A stretch of 7,105 bases of DNA from NCBI GenBank assembly GCA_023412175.1, contig JAEYOB010000085.1:1-7105 (forward strand), in the 5' to 3' direction. The notes beneath the pieces are model-generated. The model worked only from the letters and a program-made list of their open reading frames with translations. It was not told where the DNA came from and made no database searches. Both the position numbers and the translations under genes were made by a program. Below, piece by piece: positions 1 through 5,547 of the stretch. This DNA comes from Pseudomonadota bacterium (GTDB lineage Bacteria > Pseudomonadota > Alphaproteobacteria > Azospirillales > Azospirillaceae). The number at the start of each line of letters is the position of its first letter. Within the stretch, counting starts at the first letter, position 1.

Positions 1-841
1 GGTGATGATCCCCGGCATCAACGACGAGCACCTGAAGGACGTCAACAAGGCGGTGAAGTCGCGCGGTGCCTTCCTGCACAACATCATGCCGCTGATTTCC
101 GACCCCGCGCACGGCACGCATTTCGGCCTGACCGGCCAGCGCGGCCCCACCGCGCAGGAGCTGAAGGCCCTGCAGGACGAGTGCGAGGGTGGGGCCAAGC
201 TGATGCGCCACTGCCGCCAGTGCCACGCCGATGCCGTCGGTCTGCTGGGCGAGGATCGTGGGGCGGAGTTCACCACCGAGAAGATCGAGGCGCTTGAGCT
301 CAAGTTCGACGACAGCGTCCGCCGCGAATACCGCGAGCATGTGGAGAGCGAGCGCGCCGAGCGCCACCGCTCCAAGGCCGCCGCCCAGGCGGAGGTGCAG
401 GAGGTGGTGGGCGACGATGTGGCCCCCATCCTGATCGCCGTCGCCACCAAGGGCGGCGAGCGCATCAACGAGCATTTCGGCCACGCCACCGAATTCCAGG
501 TCTACGAGGTCGGCCCCACCGGCGCCAAGTTCGTCGGCCATCGCCGGGTGGACACCTACTGCGAGGGCGGCGCCGGCGACGAGGACGCGCTGGAGACGGT
601 GCTGGGCGCCATTGGCGACTGCGCCGCGGTGTTCGTCGCCAAGATCGGCACCTGCCCCAGGGACAAACTGACGGCGGCCGGCATCGACCCGGTGGACCGC
701 TTCGCCTTCGACTACATCGAGGAATCGGCATTGACCTACTTCAAGGCGCACGCCGACCGCGTGGCCCAAGGTGCGGCGCAATCCCGTACCGGCCGCGACG
801 CCGTCCTCCGCCCGGCCATGCCGGCCGCCCGACGGGCCTGA
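1..841 (+). CDS. nifB: NifB, FeMo-cofactor biosynthesis radical SAM protein (3' part, start outside window)
   Basis: NifB makes NifB-co, the carbide-centred iron-sulfur precursor of the nitrogenase FeMo cofactor, by radical-SAM chemistry. Only the last 279 codons are here, a little over half of a usual NifB; the N-terminal CxxxCxxC radical-SAM motif lies upstream, so the GTG at position 2 is an internal Val and not a start. The visible part opens with [11 protein letters not shown], then MPLIS (residues 29-33) and the NifB signature [16 protein letters not shown] (70-85), whose Cys71 and Cys74 fall where FeS precursor-cluster ligands lie in the family. After a charged linker (about 105-140), a NifX/NafY-like cofactor-binding domain runs from about 142 to 245 ([31 protein letters not shown]). 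The last 20 residues are Arg/Ala-rich and look like a loose tail. It stops 38 nt before fdxN, so co-transcription is likely. Recognition is near certain. Confidence 0.97.
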   Translation, partial: VMIPGINDEHLKDVNKAVKSRGAFLHNIMPLISDPAHGTHFGLTGQRGPTAQELKALQDECEGGAKLMRHCRQCHADAVGLLGEDRGAEFTTEKIEALELKFDDSVRREYREHVESERAERHRSKAAAQAEVQEVVGDDVAPILIAVATKGGERINEHFGHATEFQVYEVGPTGAKFVGHRRVDTYCEGGAGDEDALETVLGAIGDCAAVFVAKIGTCPRDKLTAAGIDPVDRFAFDYIEESALTYFKAHADRVAQGAAQSRTGRDAVLRPAMPAARRA

Positions 842-879
842 TTCCTTCCAAGCACACGATCAACAGAGGAGTTCCGGTC

Positions 880-1071
880 ATGGCCTACAAGATCAAGGGT
901 GCGGAGTGCACCGCCTGCGGCGCCTGCGAAGCCGAGTGCCCGAACAACGCCATCGCCTTCAAGAAGGGCGTCTACGTCATCGACGCCGCCACCTGCACCG
1001 AGTGCCAGGGCCAGTTCAGCAGCCCGCAGTGCGCCTCGGTCTGCCCGGCCGACTGCTGCGTGCCGGCCTGA
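880..1071 (+). CDS. fdxN: FdxN-type 2[4Fe-4S] ferredoxin
   Basis: A 63-residue soluble bacterial-type ferredoxin. The first cluster motif is C10-x2-C13-x2-C16-x3-C20-P ([11 protein letters not shown]), and the second is C39-x2-C42-x8-C51-x3-C55-P. The eight-residue insertion in the second motif is typical of the FdxN/nif-linked group. Two further cysteines, C59 and C60, sit near the C terminus. The ATG is set by AGAGGAG at 865-871, eight nt upstream. Position directly behind nifB is a conserved arrangement; FdxN-type ferredoxins are known to supply low-potential electrons for nitrogenase or for NifB-co synthesis, and its use by NifB here is inferred from context. The cysteine pattern and the neighbour leave little doubt about the family; the exact electron partner cannot be read from sequence. 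Confidence 0.96.
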   Translation: MAYKIKGAECTACGACEAECPNNAIAFKKGVYVIDAATCTECQGQFSSPQCASVCPADCCVPA

Positions 1072-1086
1072 TCCCCCTTCCCCCAG

Positions 1087-1108
1087 CCTTCCCGCACCCG
1101 CGGGAGGG
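1087..1108 (+). other. GC-rich hairpin after fdxN
   Basis: CCTTCCCGC (1087-1095), a 4-nt loop ACCC, then GCGGGAGGG (1100-1108): nine pairs, one of them G-U in RNA. It starts 15 nt after the fdxN stop. No T-run follows, so a simple intrinsic terminator is unlikely. It may stabilise the upstream nifB-fdxN message, partially attenuate read-through, or be a dispersed intergenic palindrome. Confidence 0.5.
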
Positions 1109-1146
1109 TCGGAGGACACCACTCACCCCCCGACACGGGGACGTCC

Positions 1147-1251
1147 ATGCTGGCGGAGCTGGATGAAACTCGGCTGGCGCGCCGCTGCGGCGGCAGCCGT
1201 CTGTCCACCCCTTCGGACCGGCCTGGCCGGGTGGAGGGGGATGGGTCATGA
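1147..1251 (+). CDS. possible 34-codon ORF ahead of the LRV gene
   Basis: An ATG at 1147 opens a 34-codon frame (begins MLAELDETRLARRCGG) that ends at the TGA of 1249-1251, giving an ATGA overlap with the ATG at 1248 of the LRV gene. The same 4-nt overlap is used by the next genes downstream, which hints at translational coupling. Against it: only a weak GGGG (1137-1140) precedes the start, the product resembles no family I know, and the second half is low-complexity Pro/Gly/Arg. A chance frame in GC-rich DNA is the main alternative. Confidence 0.22.
   Translation: MLAELDETRLARRCGGSRLSTPSDRPGRVEGDGS
1204..1240 (+). promoter_or_regulatory. ribosome-binding site of the LRV gene inside a possible stem
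   Basis: The Shine-Dalgarno GGAGGGGG (1233-1240) lies 7 nt before the ATG at 1248 and fixes that start. Its first bases are part of GGGTGGA (1229-1235), which can pair with TCCACCC (1204-1210). A competing inner palindrome CCGGCCTGGCCGG lies at 1218-1230. Ribosomes moving through this segment would open the stem. The ribosome-binding site is clear; regulation by the stem is inferred only. Confidence 0.45.
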
Positions 1252-2030
1252 GCGACGACCTCAACGCCGCGTACGACTGGCTCGGCCGCCCGGTGGACTG
1301 CGCCGCCTGCCCGTTCCACAACGATCTGCTGGCGCAAGGGCGCTGCGAACCGCTGCGCGCCTGCGTGCGGGATCGCTACGCCAAGCGCATCCAGCGTTTC
1401 TTCGAGTGGAACCCGGACAGCGCCGCCGAGCACCTGGACCATCCCTACTTCGAAGTGCGCGCCATCGCCGCGCGGGTGGCGCCGATCTTCCTGATCACCC
1501 GGCTGATGGGCGACCCGGACGAGACGGTGCGCGCCGGCGTAGCGCGCCGCCTGCCGCGCCGGCTGCTGCTGCGGATGCGCGCCGACCCCGACCGCGAGGT
1601 GCGCATGGCCGTCGCCTCGCGGCTGGAGGAGTCCGACCTCGCCCCCATGATGCGCGACCTCGACTACGGCGTGCGGCTGCGCGTCGCGCGGCGCGTGCCG
1701 GAGGGCACGCTGCCGGCGATGATGCACGACGAGGACGCCGAGGTGCGGCTGGAGGTGGCCCGCCGCGTCGGCCTGGAATGGCTGATGAGCATGGCCTGGG
1801 ACGACAGCGCCCGCGTGCGCATCGCCGTCGCCCGGCGCCTGCCGCCTGAAAACCTGGGCGCCCTGGTGCGCGACCCGGACTGGTGCGTTCGCTACGCCGT
1901 CGCCAGCCGGATCCATCCCGATGACCTGGAGCCGCTGACACGGGACCCCGTGGACGAGGTGCGCGCCGTCGCCCTCGAACGCCGGGCCGCGGTGGTGTCC
2001 GCCCTTCCCGCCGAACGAGGTGAACCATGA
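1248..2030 (+). CDS. 4Fe-4S leucine-rich repeat variant (LRV) protein
   Basis: A 260-residue protein with two parts. The N-terminal segment carries four cysteines, C18-x2-C21-x11-C33-x5-C39, the arrangement of the small FeS domain in the LRV protein of Azotobacter vinelandii, whose crystal structure showed a [4Fe-4S] cluster joined to a superhelix of alternating alpha and 3-10 helices. From residue 65 come seven exact 24-residue repeats (65-88, 89-112, 113-136, 137-160, 161-184, 185-208, 209-232) and a partial eighth (233-246). Their consensus is about DPDxxVRxxVARRLPxxxLxxLxx, with no insertion or deletion between units. There is no signal peptide or membrane segment, so it is cytoplasmic. 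It overlaps nifZ by 4 nt (ATGA). The function of LRV proteins is not established; a scaffold in FeS or nitrogenase assembly is inferred from the neighbours. Family assignment is strong. Confidence 0.93.
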   Translation: MSDDLNAAYDWLGRPVDCAACPFHNDLLAQGRCEPLRACVRDRYAKRIQRFFEWNPDSAAEHLDHPYFEVRAIAARVAPIFLITRLMGDPDETVRAGVARRLPRRLLLRMRADPDREVRMAVASRLEESDLAPMMRDLDYGVRLRVARRVPEGTLPAMMHDEDAEVRLEVARRVGLEWLMSMAWDDSARVRIAVARRLPPENLGALVRDPDWCVRYAVASRIHPDDLEPLTRDPVDEVRAVALERRAAVVSALPAERGEP

Positions 2031-2353
2031 CCGCTCTGCGCCACTCCTCCCGCCGCTGCGACGACGATGTGGTGGAACTGGTCGGTCCGCCGGCCTTCGA
2101 ACTGGGCGACAAGGTCGTCGCCCGGCGCGACGTGCGCAACGACGGCACCTATCCCGGCCGCCCGGTCGGCGAGGTGCTGATCCAGGCCGGCGACGTCGGC
2201 TACGTGCAGTCGGTCGGGACCTACCTCCAGGCCTATTACATCTACGGCATCGACTTCTACGGGCGCCGCATGGTCGTCGGCATGCGCGCCAGGGAACTGG
2301 AACTGCTCGACGGCACCCTGAACGCTCCCAAACGACCGGAGACACCGCGATGA
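2027..2353 (+). CDS. nifZ: NifZ, nitrogenase MoFe-protein maturation factor
   Basis: A 108-residue NifZ-family protein. The domain covers about residues 24-93: FELGDKVVARRDVRNDGTYP (24-43), then a GDVGYVQSVGTYLQ stretch and YIYGIDF, ending in VVGMRARELELLD. In Azotobacter NifZ is needed for forming the second P-cluster of the MoFe protein, acting with NifH and other assembly proteins. The first 20 residues and last 12 are not conserved-looking. The ATG at 2027 overlaps the TGA of the LRV gene, and GAGGTGA (2017-2023) serves as its ribosome-binding site inside that gene, so coupled translation is likely. The protein is soluble and small, like other alphaproteobacterial NifZ proteins and shorter than the Azotobacter one. 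Confidence 0.94.
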   Translation: MTALRHSSRRCDDDVVELVGPPAFELGDKVVARRDVRNDGTYPGRPVGEVLIQAGDVGYVQSVGTYLQAYYIYGIDFYGRRMVVGMRARELELLDGTLNAPKRPETPR

Positions 2354-2652
2354 GCGACGCCGCCCAGACGCCCGCCTTCCTGCCGCCGCGCGAGCCGGTC
2401 TTCGACTGGGGCATGCGCATTACGGCAGCCGAGGACCTGTACAACGACGGCAGCCACCCGCATGCCGCCGAGGGCGCCCTGCTGGCGCCGAAGGGAACGC
2501 CGGGCGAGATCGTCCGCGTCGGCCGCGCCGGCGAGCCGCCGGTGCCCGTCTATCTGGTGGAGTTCCCCGGGGGCGTGCTGGTCGGCTGCCTGGAGGAGGA
2601 ACTGGCGGCGACGCACGCCACGCGCATCCCCGCGCCGGGGGTCATGGGCTGA
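2350..2652 (+). CDS. second NifZ-family protein (NifZ-like)
   Basis: A 100-residue protein that aligns with the NifZ just upstream along its core. FDWGMRITAAEDLYNDGSHP (18-37) matches FELGDKVVARRDVRNDGTYP of NifZ, sharing the F-x2-G, A-x2-D, NDG and P positions. A Gly-rich middle and a VYLVEF...VLVGCLEEEL end follow, matching YIYGIDF...VVGMRAREL. The fold should therefore be the same small beta barrel. The two copies share clearly under half of their residues, so the duplication is old or the second copy came from a different NifZ lineage. The ATG at 2350 overlaps the nifZ stop by 4 nt, and the TGA shares one base with the next ATG (TGATG at 2650-2654). A role beside NifZ in MoFe-protein maturation is inferred; no data on the second copy are visible here. 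Confidence 0.85.
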   Translation: MSDAAQTPAFLPPREPVFDWGMRITAAEDLYNDGSHPHAAEGALLAPKGTPGEIVRVGRAGEPPVPVYLVEFPGGVLVGCLEEELAATHATRIPAPGVMG

Positions 2653-3809
2653 TGGCCTACCTCGACCACAACGCCACCACGCCGCTGGCGCCCGAGGCGC
2701 TGGACGCCATGCTGCCCTTCCTGGGCGCCCGTTTCGCCAACCCGTCCAGCCCGCACACCGCGGGCATGGCGGCGCGGCAGGCGGTGGGCGAGGCGCGCGG
2801 CGCCGTGGCCGGGCTGGTCGGGGCCAAGGCCGCCGAGATCGTCTTCACCGCCTCCGCGACCGAGGCCAACCATCTGGCGATCCTCGGCACGCTGCGCGCG
2901 GTCGCCGAGACGGCCCCGGCGCGCCGCCACGTGGTGACCACCGCGGTCGAGCATCCCGCCACGCTGCTGCTGTGCGCCGATCTGGAGCGGCGGGGCTGGC
3001 GCGTCAGCGTGCTGCCAGTGGACGGCGCCGGGCGGGTGTCGCTGAACGAGTTCCGCGCGGTGGTGGACGACACGACCGCGCTGGTCTCCATGATGTGGGC
3101 CAACAACGAGACCGGCGTGCTGATGCCGGTCGCAGCCGCCGCCGACATCGCCCAGGCGCGCGGCGCCCTGTTCCACACCGACGCCGTGCAGGCCGCCGGC
3201 CGGGTGCCGGTGGACGTGGACATCACCAACGTCGATCTGCTGACGCTGTCGGCGCACAAGCTGCATGGGCCAAAGGGCGTCGGCGCGCTCTACGTCCGCA
3301 AGGGCACACCGCTGGCGCCGCTGCTGCACGGCAGCCAGGAACGCGGCCGGCGCGGCGGCACCGAGAACGTGCCGGCCATTGTCGGCTTCGGGGTGGCCGC
3401 GGCCCTGGCGCAGCGCTCCATCGCCGCCTGCACCGGCGCCGCCATGGCAATCCTGCGCAACCGGCTGGAGCGCGGCATCCTCGAACGCTGGCCGGGCAGC
3501 CGCGTGAACGGCGGCGCGGCCGAGCGCCTGCCCAACACCTCCAACATCCGTTTCGCCGATCCGCACGGCCGCCCGATGGACGGCGAGGAGCTGCTGATGC
3601 GCCTCGATGCGGCCGGCATCCAGGTTTCCATGGGCGCCGCCTGCGCATCGGGCGCCAACAGACCCAGCCATGTGCTGACCGCCATGGGTCTTTCGGCCGC
3701 GGAAGCTGCCGCATCCCTGCGTTTTTCCCTGGGCCGCGACACCGGTGCAGCAGAGGTGGAGGCGGTGCTGGCCGCCCTGCCCCCTCTGCTCGCCCGCATC
3801 GCGGCATGA
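2652..3809 (+). CDS. nifS: NifS-type cysteine desulfurase
   Basis: A 385-residue PLP enzyme that takes sulfur from L-cysteine, leaving alanine and an enzyme persulfide that feeds FeS-cluster assembly for nitrogenase. Family marks are in order: the start YLDHNATTPL; ASATEANHLA; His101 in AVEHPA, which stacks on PLP; WANNETGVLMP; Asp177 in HTDAVQAAG, which binds the PLP nitrogen; Lys203 in SAHKLHGPKG, the Schiff-base lysine; RRGGTENV; and Cys331 in MGAACASG, the persulfide cysteine, followed by PSHVL. All key residues are present, so it should be active. The short GAACASG loop is the class I NifS/IscS type. Length matches the family (about 385-400). The start overlaps the preceding stop by one base. 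nifU and nifV, usual partners of nifS, are not next to it here, so this may be an additional copy; that cannot be told from this window. Confidence 0.93.
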   Translation: MAYLDHNATTPLAPEALDAMLPFLGARFANPSSPHTAGMAARQAVGEARGAVAGLVGAKAAEIVFTASATEANHLAILGTLRAVAETAPARRHVVTTAVEHPATLLLCADLERRGWRVSVLPVDGAGRVSLNEFRAVVDDTTALVSMMWANNETGVLMPVAAAADIAQARGALFHTDAVQAAGRVPVDVDITNVDLLTLSAHKLHGPKGVGALYVRKGTPLAPLLHGSQERGRRGGTENVPAIVGFGVAAALAQRSIAACTGAAMAILRNRLERGILERWPGSRVNGGAAERLPNTSNIRFADPHGRPMDGEELLMRLDAAGIQVSMGAACASGANRPSHVLTAMGLSAAEAAASLRFSLGRDTGAAEVEAVLAALPPLLARIAA

Positions 3810-3834
3810 CGAACACGAACAGGAGTACGGTCTT

Positions 3835-4044
3835 ATGAAGGTGATGGTCCGCAAGTCCGGCGAGCAGTACACGATCTACGTCGCCAAGAAGGACCTGGAA
3901 GAGCCGATCGTCGAGATGGAAAAGCCGGGCCTGTGGGGCGGCTGGGCGAAGATCGCCAACGGCTGGACGCTGGAGCTGCCGTCGATGCCGCCGGACACCC
4001 GCCTGCCGATCACCGTCGAAGCGAAGAAGCTGAGCGCGGAGTGA
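3835..4044 (+). CDS. nifT: NifT/FixU family protein
   Basis: A 69-residue protein. It begins MKVMVRKSGEQYTIYVAKKD, has EEPIVEME and the family's most typical segment LWGGWAKIANGWTLELP (33-49), and ends in a short lysine-rich strand. This matches NifT (FixU in rhizobia), a small nif-operon protein whose deletion has little effect in tested organisms and whose role is unknown. The start is fixed by AGGAG at 3821-3825, nine nt before the ATG; an upstream continuation of the frame would run back into nifS and is not needed. The 25-nt gap after nifS is the first real gap since 1248, and the new strong ribosome-binding site suggests independent translation initiation. It is soluble, with no signal peptide. 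Confidence 0.93.
   Translation: MKVMVRKSGEQYTIYVAKKDLEEPIVEMEKPGLWGGWAKIANGWTLELPSMPPDTRLPITVEAKKLSAE
4038..4044 (+). promoter_or_regulatory. ribosome-binding site deciding the start at 4050
   Basis: GGAGTGA overlaps the nifT stop and sits 5 nt before ATG 4050. An in-frame GTG at 4041 lies inside this element and would have no properly spaced Shine-Dalgarno, so ATG 4050 is preferred. Confidence 0.6.
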
Positions 4045-4049
4045 CGGCC

Positions 4050-4328
4050 ATGGCCCTGTCGACGGAGCGGATCGAAAACGTCCTCGCCATCGCCAGCCGC
4101 GGCTTCGCCGCCGGCCATCCGGTGAACGCGGTGGTGCGGGCCGTGAAGGCGGCGCATCCCGGCCTGTCGGTCACCGGCACCTTCGCCTCCATCATGGCCG
4201 AGGATCCGTACCGCGAGGAGCAGCGCTTCGACCTCTTCCTGGTGGACGGTTCCGGCCACTGCTGGACCATCACCGGCGCGCCCGAAGCCGCCACCGGCGT
4301 CGTCATCGCCGAACGCGACGGGGAGTGA
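4050..4328 (+). CDS. small nif-operon protein of unknown function (92 aa)
   Basis: A 92-residue protein I cannot name. The first third (TERIENVLAIASRGFAAGHP, 5-24, and VVRAVKAAHP) looks helical. The middle holds SVTGTFASIMAEDPYREEQ, and the last third (DLFLVDGSGHCWTITG, then GVVIAERDGE) looks like beta strands, with one cysteine. It has no signal peptide and no membrane segment. It starts 5 nt after nifT and ends 2 nt before the next ATG, so it belongs firmly to this operon, and the codon use is like its neighbours'. The GC-rich coding pattern and the tight spacing on both sides argue that the gene is real. Function is unknown; being wedged between nifT and a DegT-like gene only suggests a nitrogenase-related accessory role. 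Confidence 0.82.
   Translation: MALSTERIENVLAIASRGFAAGHPVNAVVRAVKAAHPGLSVTGTFASIMAEDPYREEQRFDLFLVDGSGHCWTITGAPEAATGVVIAERDGE
4320..4325 (+). promoter_or_regulatory. ribosome-binding site deciding the start at 4331
   Basis: GGGGAG ends 5 nt before ATG 4331. A GTG at 4325 in the same frame (two codons earlier) overlaps this element and would lack spacing, so translation most likely starts at the ATG, MPDGSAEIGY. Confidence 0.6.
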
Positions 4329-4330
4329 CC

Positions 4331-5494
4331 ATGCCTGACGGTTCCGCAGAGATCGGCTACATTTCCCTCGTCGATCCCGACATCTCGGCCGCCGAAGTGG
4401 CGGTGCTCGGCCGCGTGCTGACGGCCGGCCCGCTCAATGACGGCCGGATGATGGAAGCCTTCGAGAAGGCCTTCGCCGCCTCGGTCGGCCGCACCCACGC
4501 GGTGGCGATGTCCAGCGGCACCATGGCGCTGCTGCTGGTGCTGCGGGCCAAGGGCATCGGGCCGGGGGACGAGGTGCTGTGCTCGCCCTACGGCTGGCAT
4601 CAGGTGCAGCAGGCGGTGGCGCTCGCCGGCGCCACGCCGGTGTTCGTCGACATCGACTACTGGCAGCACACGCTGAACCCCGAAAAAGCGGCCGGCCGGA
4701 TCACCCCGGCCACCAAGGCCATCGTCGCCGGCAACGTCAACGGCCACCCGGCGCACTGGGACGAACTGACCGCGCTTGCCAACGAACACGGCCTGATCCT
4801 CATCGAGGATTCCAGCGAGGCCATCGGGTCCACCTACAAGGGGCGGCTGGTCGGCGGCTTCGGCCTCTGCTCGGTCTTCGACTTCTCCGAGCCCGGCGTG
4901 CTGCTGGCCGGCGGGGGCGGCATGGTGGTCACCGACGACAGCGCGCTGGCGCACGAGTTGCGCTACCTGCGCCAGCGCGAGGTCGCGCACCGCTACACCG
5001 TCGGGATAACCCGCCGCCTTCCCTGGCAGGCGGGGATGAGCAACCTCAACGCCGCGCTCGGGCTGGTGCAGTTGGAGCGCCTGCCGGAAATCCTGGAGCG
5101 CCGCGCCGCCGTGATCCGCCTCTACGAAACCGCCATGGCGTCGTTCGAGGGCATCAAGCCGCCCTACAAGGGGCCGGGGGCGGAGATCGTCCATCCCATG
5201 GTGTACGCCGTGCACCTCGGCACGCGCTTCACCGCCAGTGGTCGCAAGGCCATCCTGGAGGATCTGGACGCGCACGACATCGACGCGTCCGACTACGGCC
5301 AGCCGCTCTACACGCAGCAGCACTACGTGGAGCGCGGCTACGGCCGGGCCGACTGCCCGGTCTGCCAGAAGACGGCCGACCGCGCGCTGGCCCTGCCGCT
5401 GCACCGCAACATCACGCCGGATCAGATCGCCTTCATGGTGGACACGCTGAAGGACGCCACGGTCAACACCGGCGCGGGAGCGGCGATCTACTGA
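4331..5494 (+). CDS. DegT/DnrJ/EryC1-fold protein lacking the PLP lysine
   Basis: A 387-residue fold-type I protein of the DegT/DnrJ/EryC1/StrS sugar-aminotransferase family. Family marks in order: SSGTMALLLVLRAKGIGPGDEV; AGATPVFVDID; NVNGHPAHWDEL; IEDSSEAIGSTYKG with Asp160, expected to bind the PLP nitrogen; GGGGMVVTDD; MSNLNAALGLVQLERL; and a C-terminal ALALPLHRNITPDQI. The Schiff-base lysine normally lies in a segment like FSFFxxKxxxxGEGG. Here that segment reads FDFSEPGVLLAGGGG, with Pro188-Gly189 where Lys is expected, so ordinary transamination looks impossible. The colitose-type dehydratase ColD uses His at this site, which is also absent here. CPVC at 342-345 is an added CxxC. No sugar-biosynthesis genes are nearby; it sits 2 nt after a nif-linked gene. 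Family is sure. Function is unknown: a pseudo-enzyme, a partner of NifS, or a non-PLP activity are options. Confidence 0.88.
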   Translation: MPDGSAEIGYISLVDPDISAAEVAVLGRVLTAGPLNDGRMMEAFEKAFAASVGRTHAVAMSSGTMALLLVLRAKGIGPGDEVLCSPYGWHQVQQAVALAGATPVFVDIDYWQHTLNPEKAAGRITPATKAIVAGNVNGHPAHWDELTALANEHGLILIEDSSEAIGSTYKGRLVGGFGLCSVFDFSEPGVLLAGGGGMVVTDDSALAHELRYLRQREVAHRYTVGITRRLPWQAGMSNLNAALGLVQLERLPEILERRAAVIRLYETAMASFEGIKPPYKGPGAEIVHPMVYAVHLGTRFTASGRKAILEDLDAHDIDASDYGQPLYTQQHYVERGYGRADCPVCQKTADRALALPLHRNITPDQIAFMVDTLKDATVNTGAGAAIY

Positions 5495-5499
5495 CGCCT

Positions 5500-5524
5500 T
5501 CCCTCTCCCCTCCGGGGAGAGGGA
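5500..5524 (+). other. perfect hairpin between the DegT-like and SIR2-like genes
   Basis: TCCCTCTCCCC (5500-5510), loop TCC, then GGGGAGAGGGA (5514-5524): eleven perfect pairs, starting 6 nt after the DegT-like stop. What follows is GAACAAAGG and not a T-run, so it is not a standard terminator. CCCTCTCCCC/GGGGAGAGGG palindromes are common between genes in GC-rich proteobacteria. It could protect the upstream mRNA end or lower expression of the next gene. Confidence 0.6.
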
Positions 5525-5530
5525 GAACAA

Positions 5531-5539
5531 AGGAAGGGG
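5531..5539 (+). promoter_or_regulatory. ribosome-binding site of the SIR2-like gene
   Basis: AGGAAGGGG ends 8 nt before ATG 5548 and selects this start. The open frame continues far upstream through the DegT-like gene in another phase, but that part is non-coding shadow. Confidence 0.65.
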
Positions 5540-5547
5540 CCGAGCAC

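Noticed and set aside
223..225. His in the NifB motif [16 protein letters not shown] where Arg is usual
   Set aside because: Both cysteines are kept and the position is not known to me as catalytic; probably natural variation.
1111..1116. GGAGGA, a good Shine-Dalgarno, in the gap after fdxN
   Set aside because: No ATG, GTG or TTG lies at a workable distance downstream, so it serves no visible gene.
1160..1185. TGGCGCGCCGCTGC, loosely like a sigma-54 -24/-12 promoter ahead of the LRV gene
   Set aside because: The GG to GC distance is one base short and the TTGC of the -12 element is missing; no TGT-N10-ACA NifA site was seen in front of it.
899..1849. Open frame of about 316 codons on the + strand crossing fdxN and the LRV gene
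   Set aside because: Translation is Arg/Ala/Pro-rich without motif, and it contradicts fdxN and the 24-residue repeat frame.
972..2444. Long open frame on the - strand (about 490 codons) opposite the LRV and nifZ genes
   Set aside because: Arg/Pro/His-rich translation with no family motif; it is the antisense shadow of GC-rich coding DNA with clearly recognised genes on the + strand.
2550..3872. Open frame of about 440 codons on the - strand opposite nifS
   Set aside because: Shadow of nifS, which has every catalytic residue of its family.
4325..4327. GTG as start of the DegT-like gene
   Set aside because: It overlaps the ribosome-binding site itself; ATG 4331 has correct spacing.
4010..5530. 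Long open frame on the - strand (about 506 codons) opposite the DegT-like gene
   Set aside because: Low-complexity His/Arg/Gly/Val-rich translation; the opposite strand carries clear DegT-family motifs.
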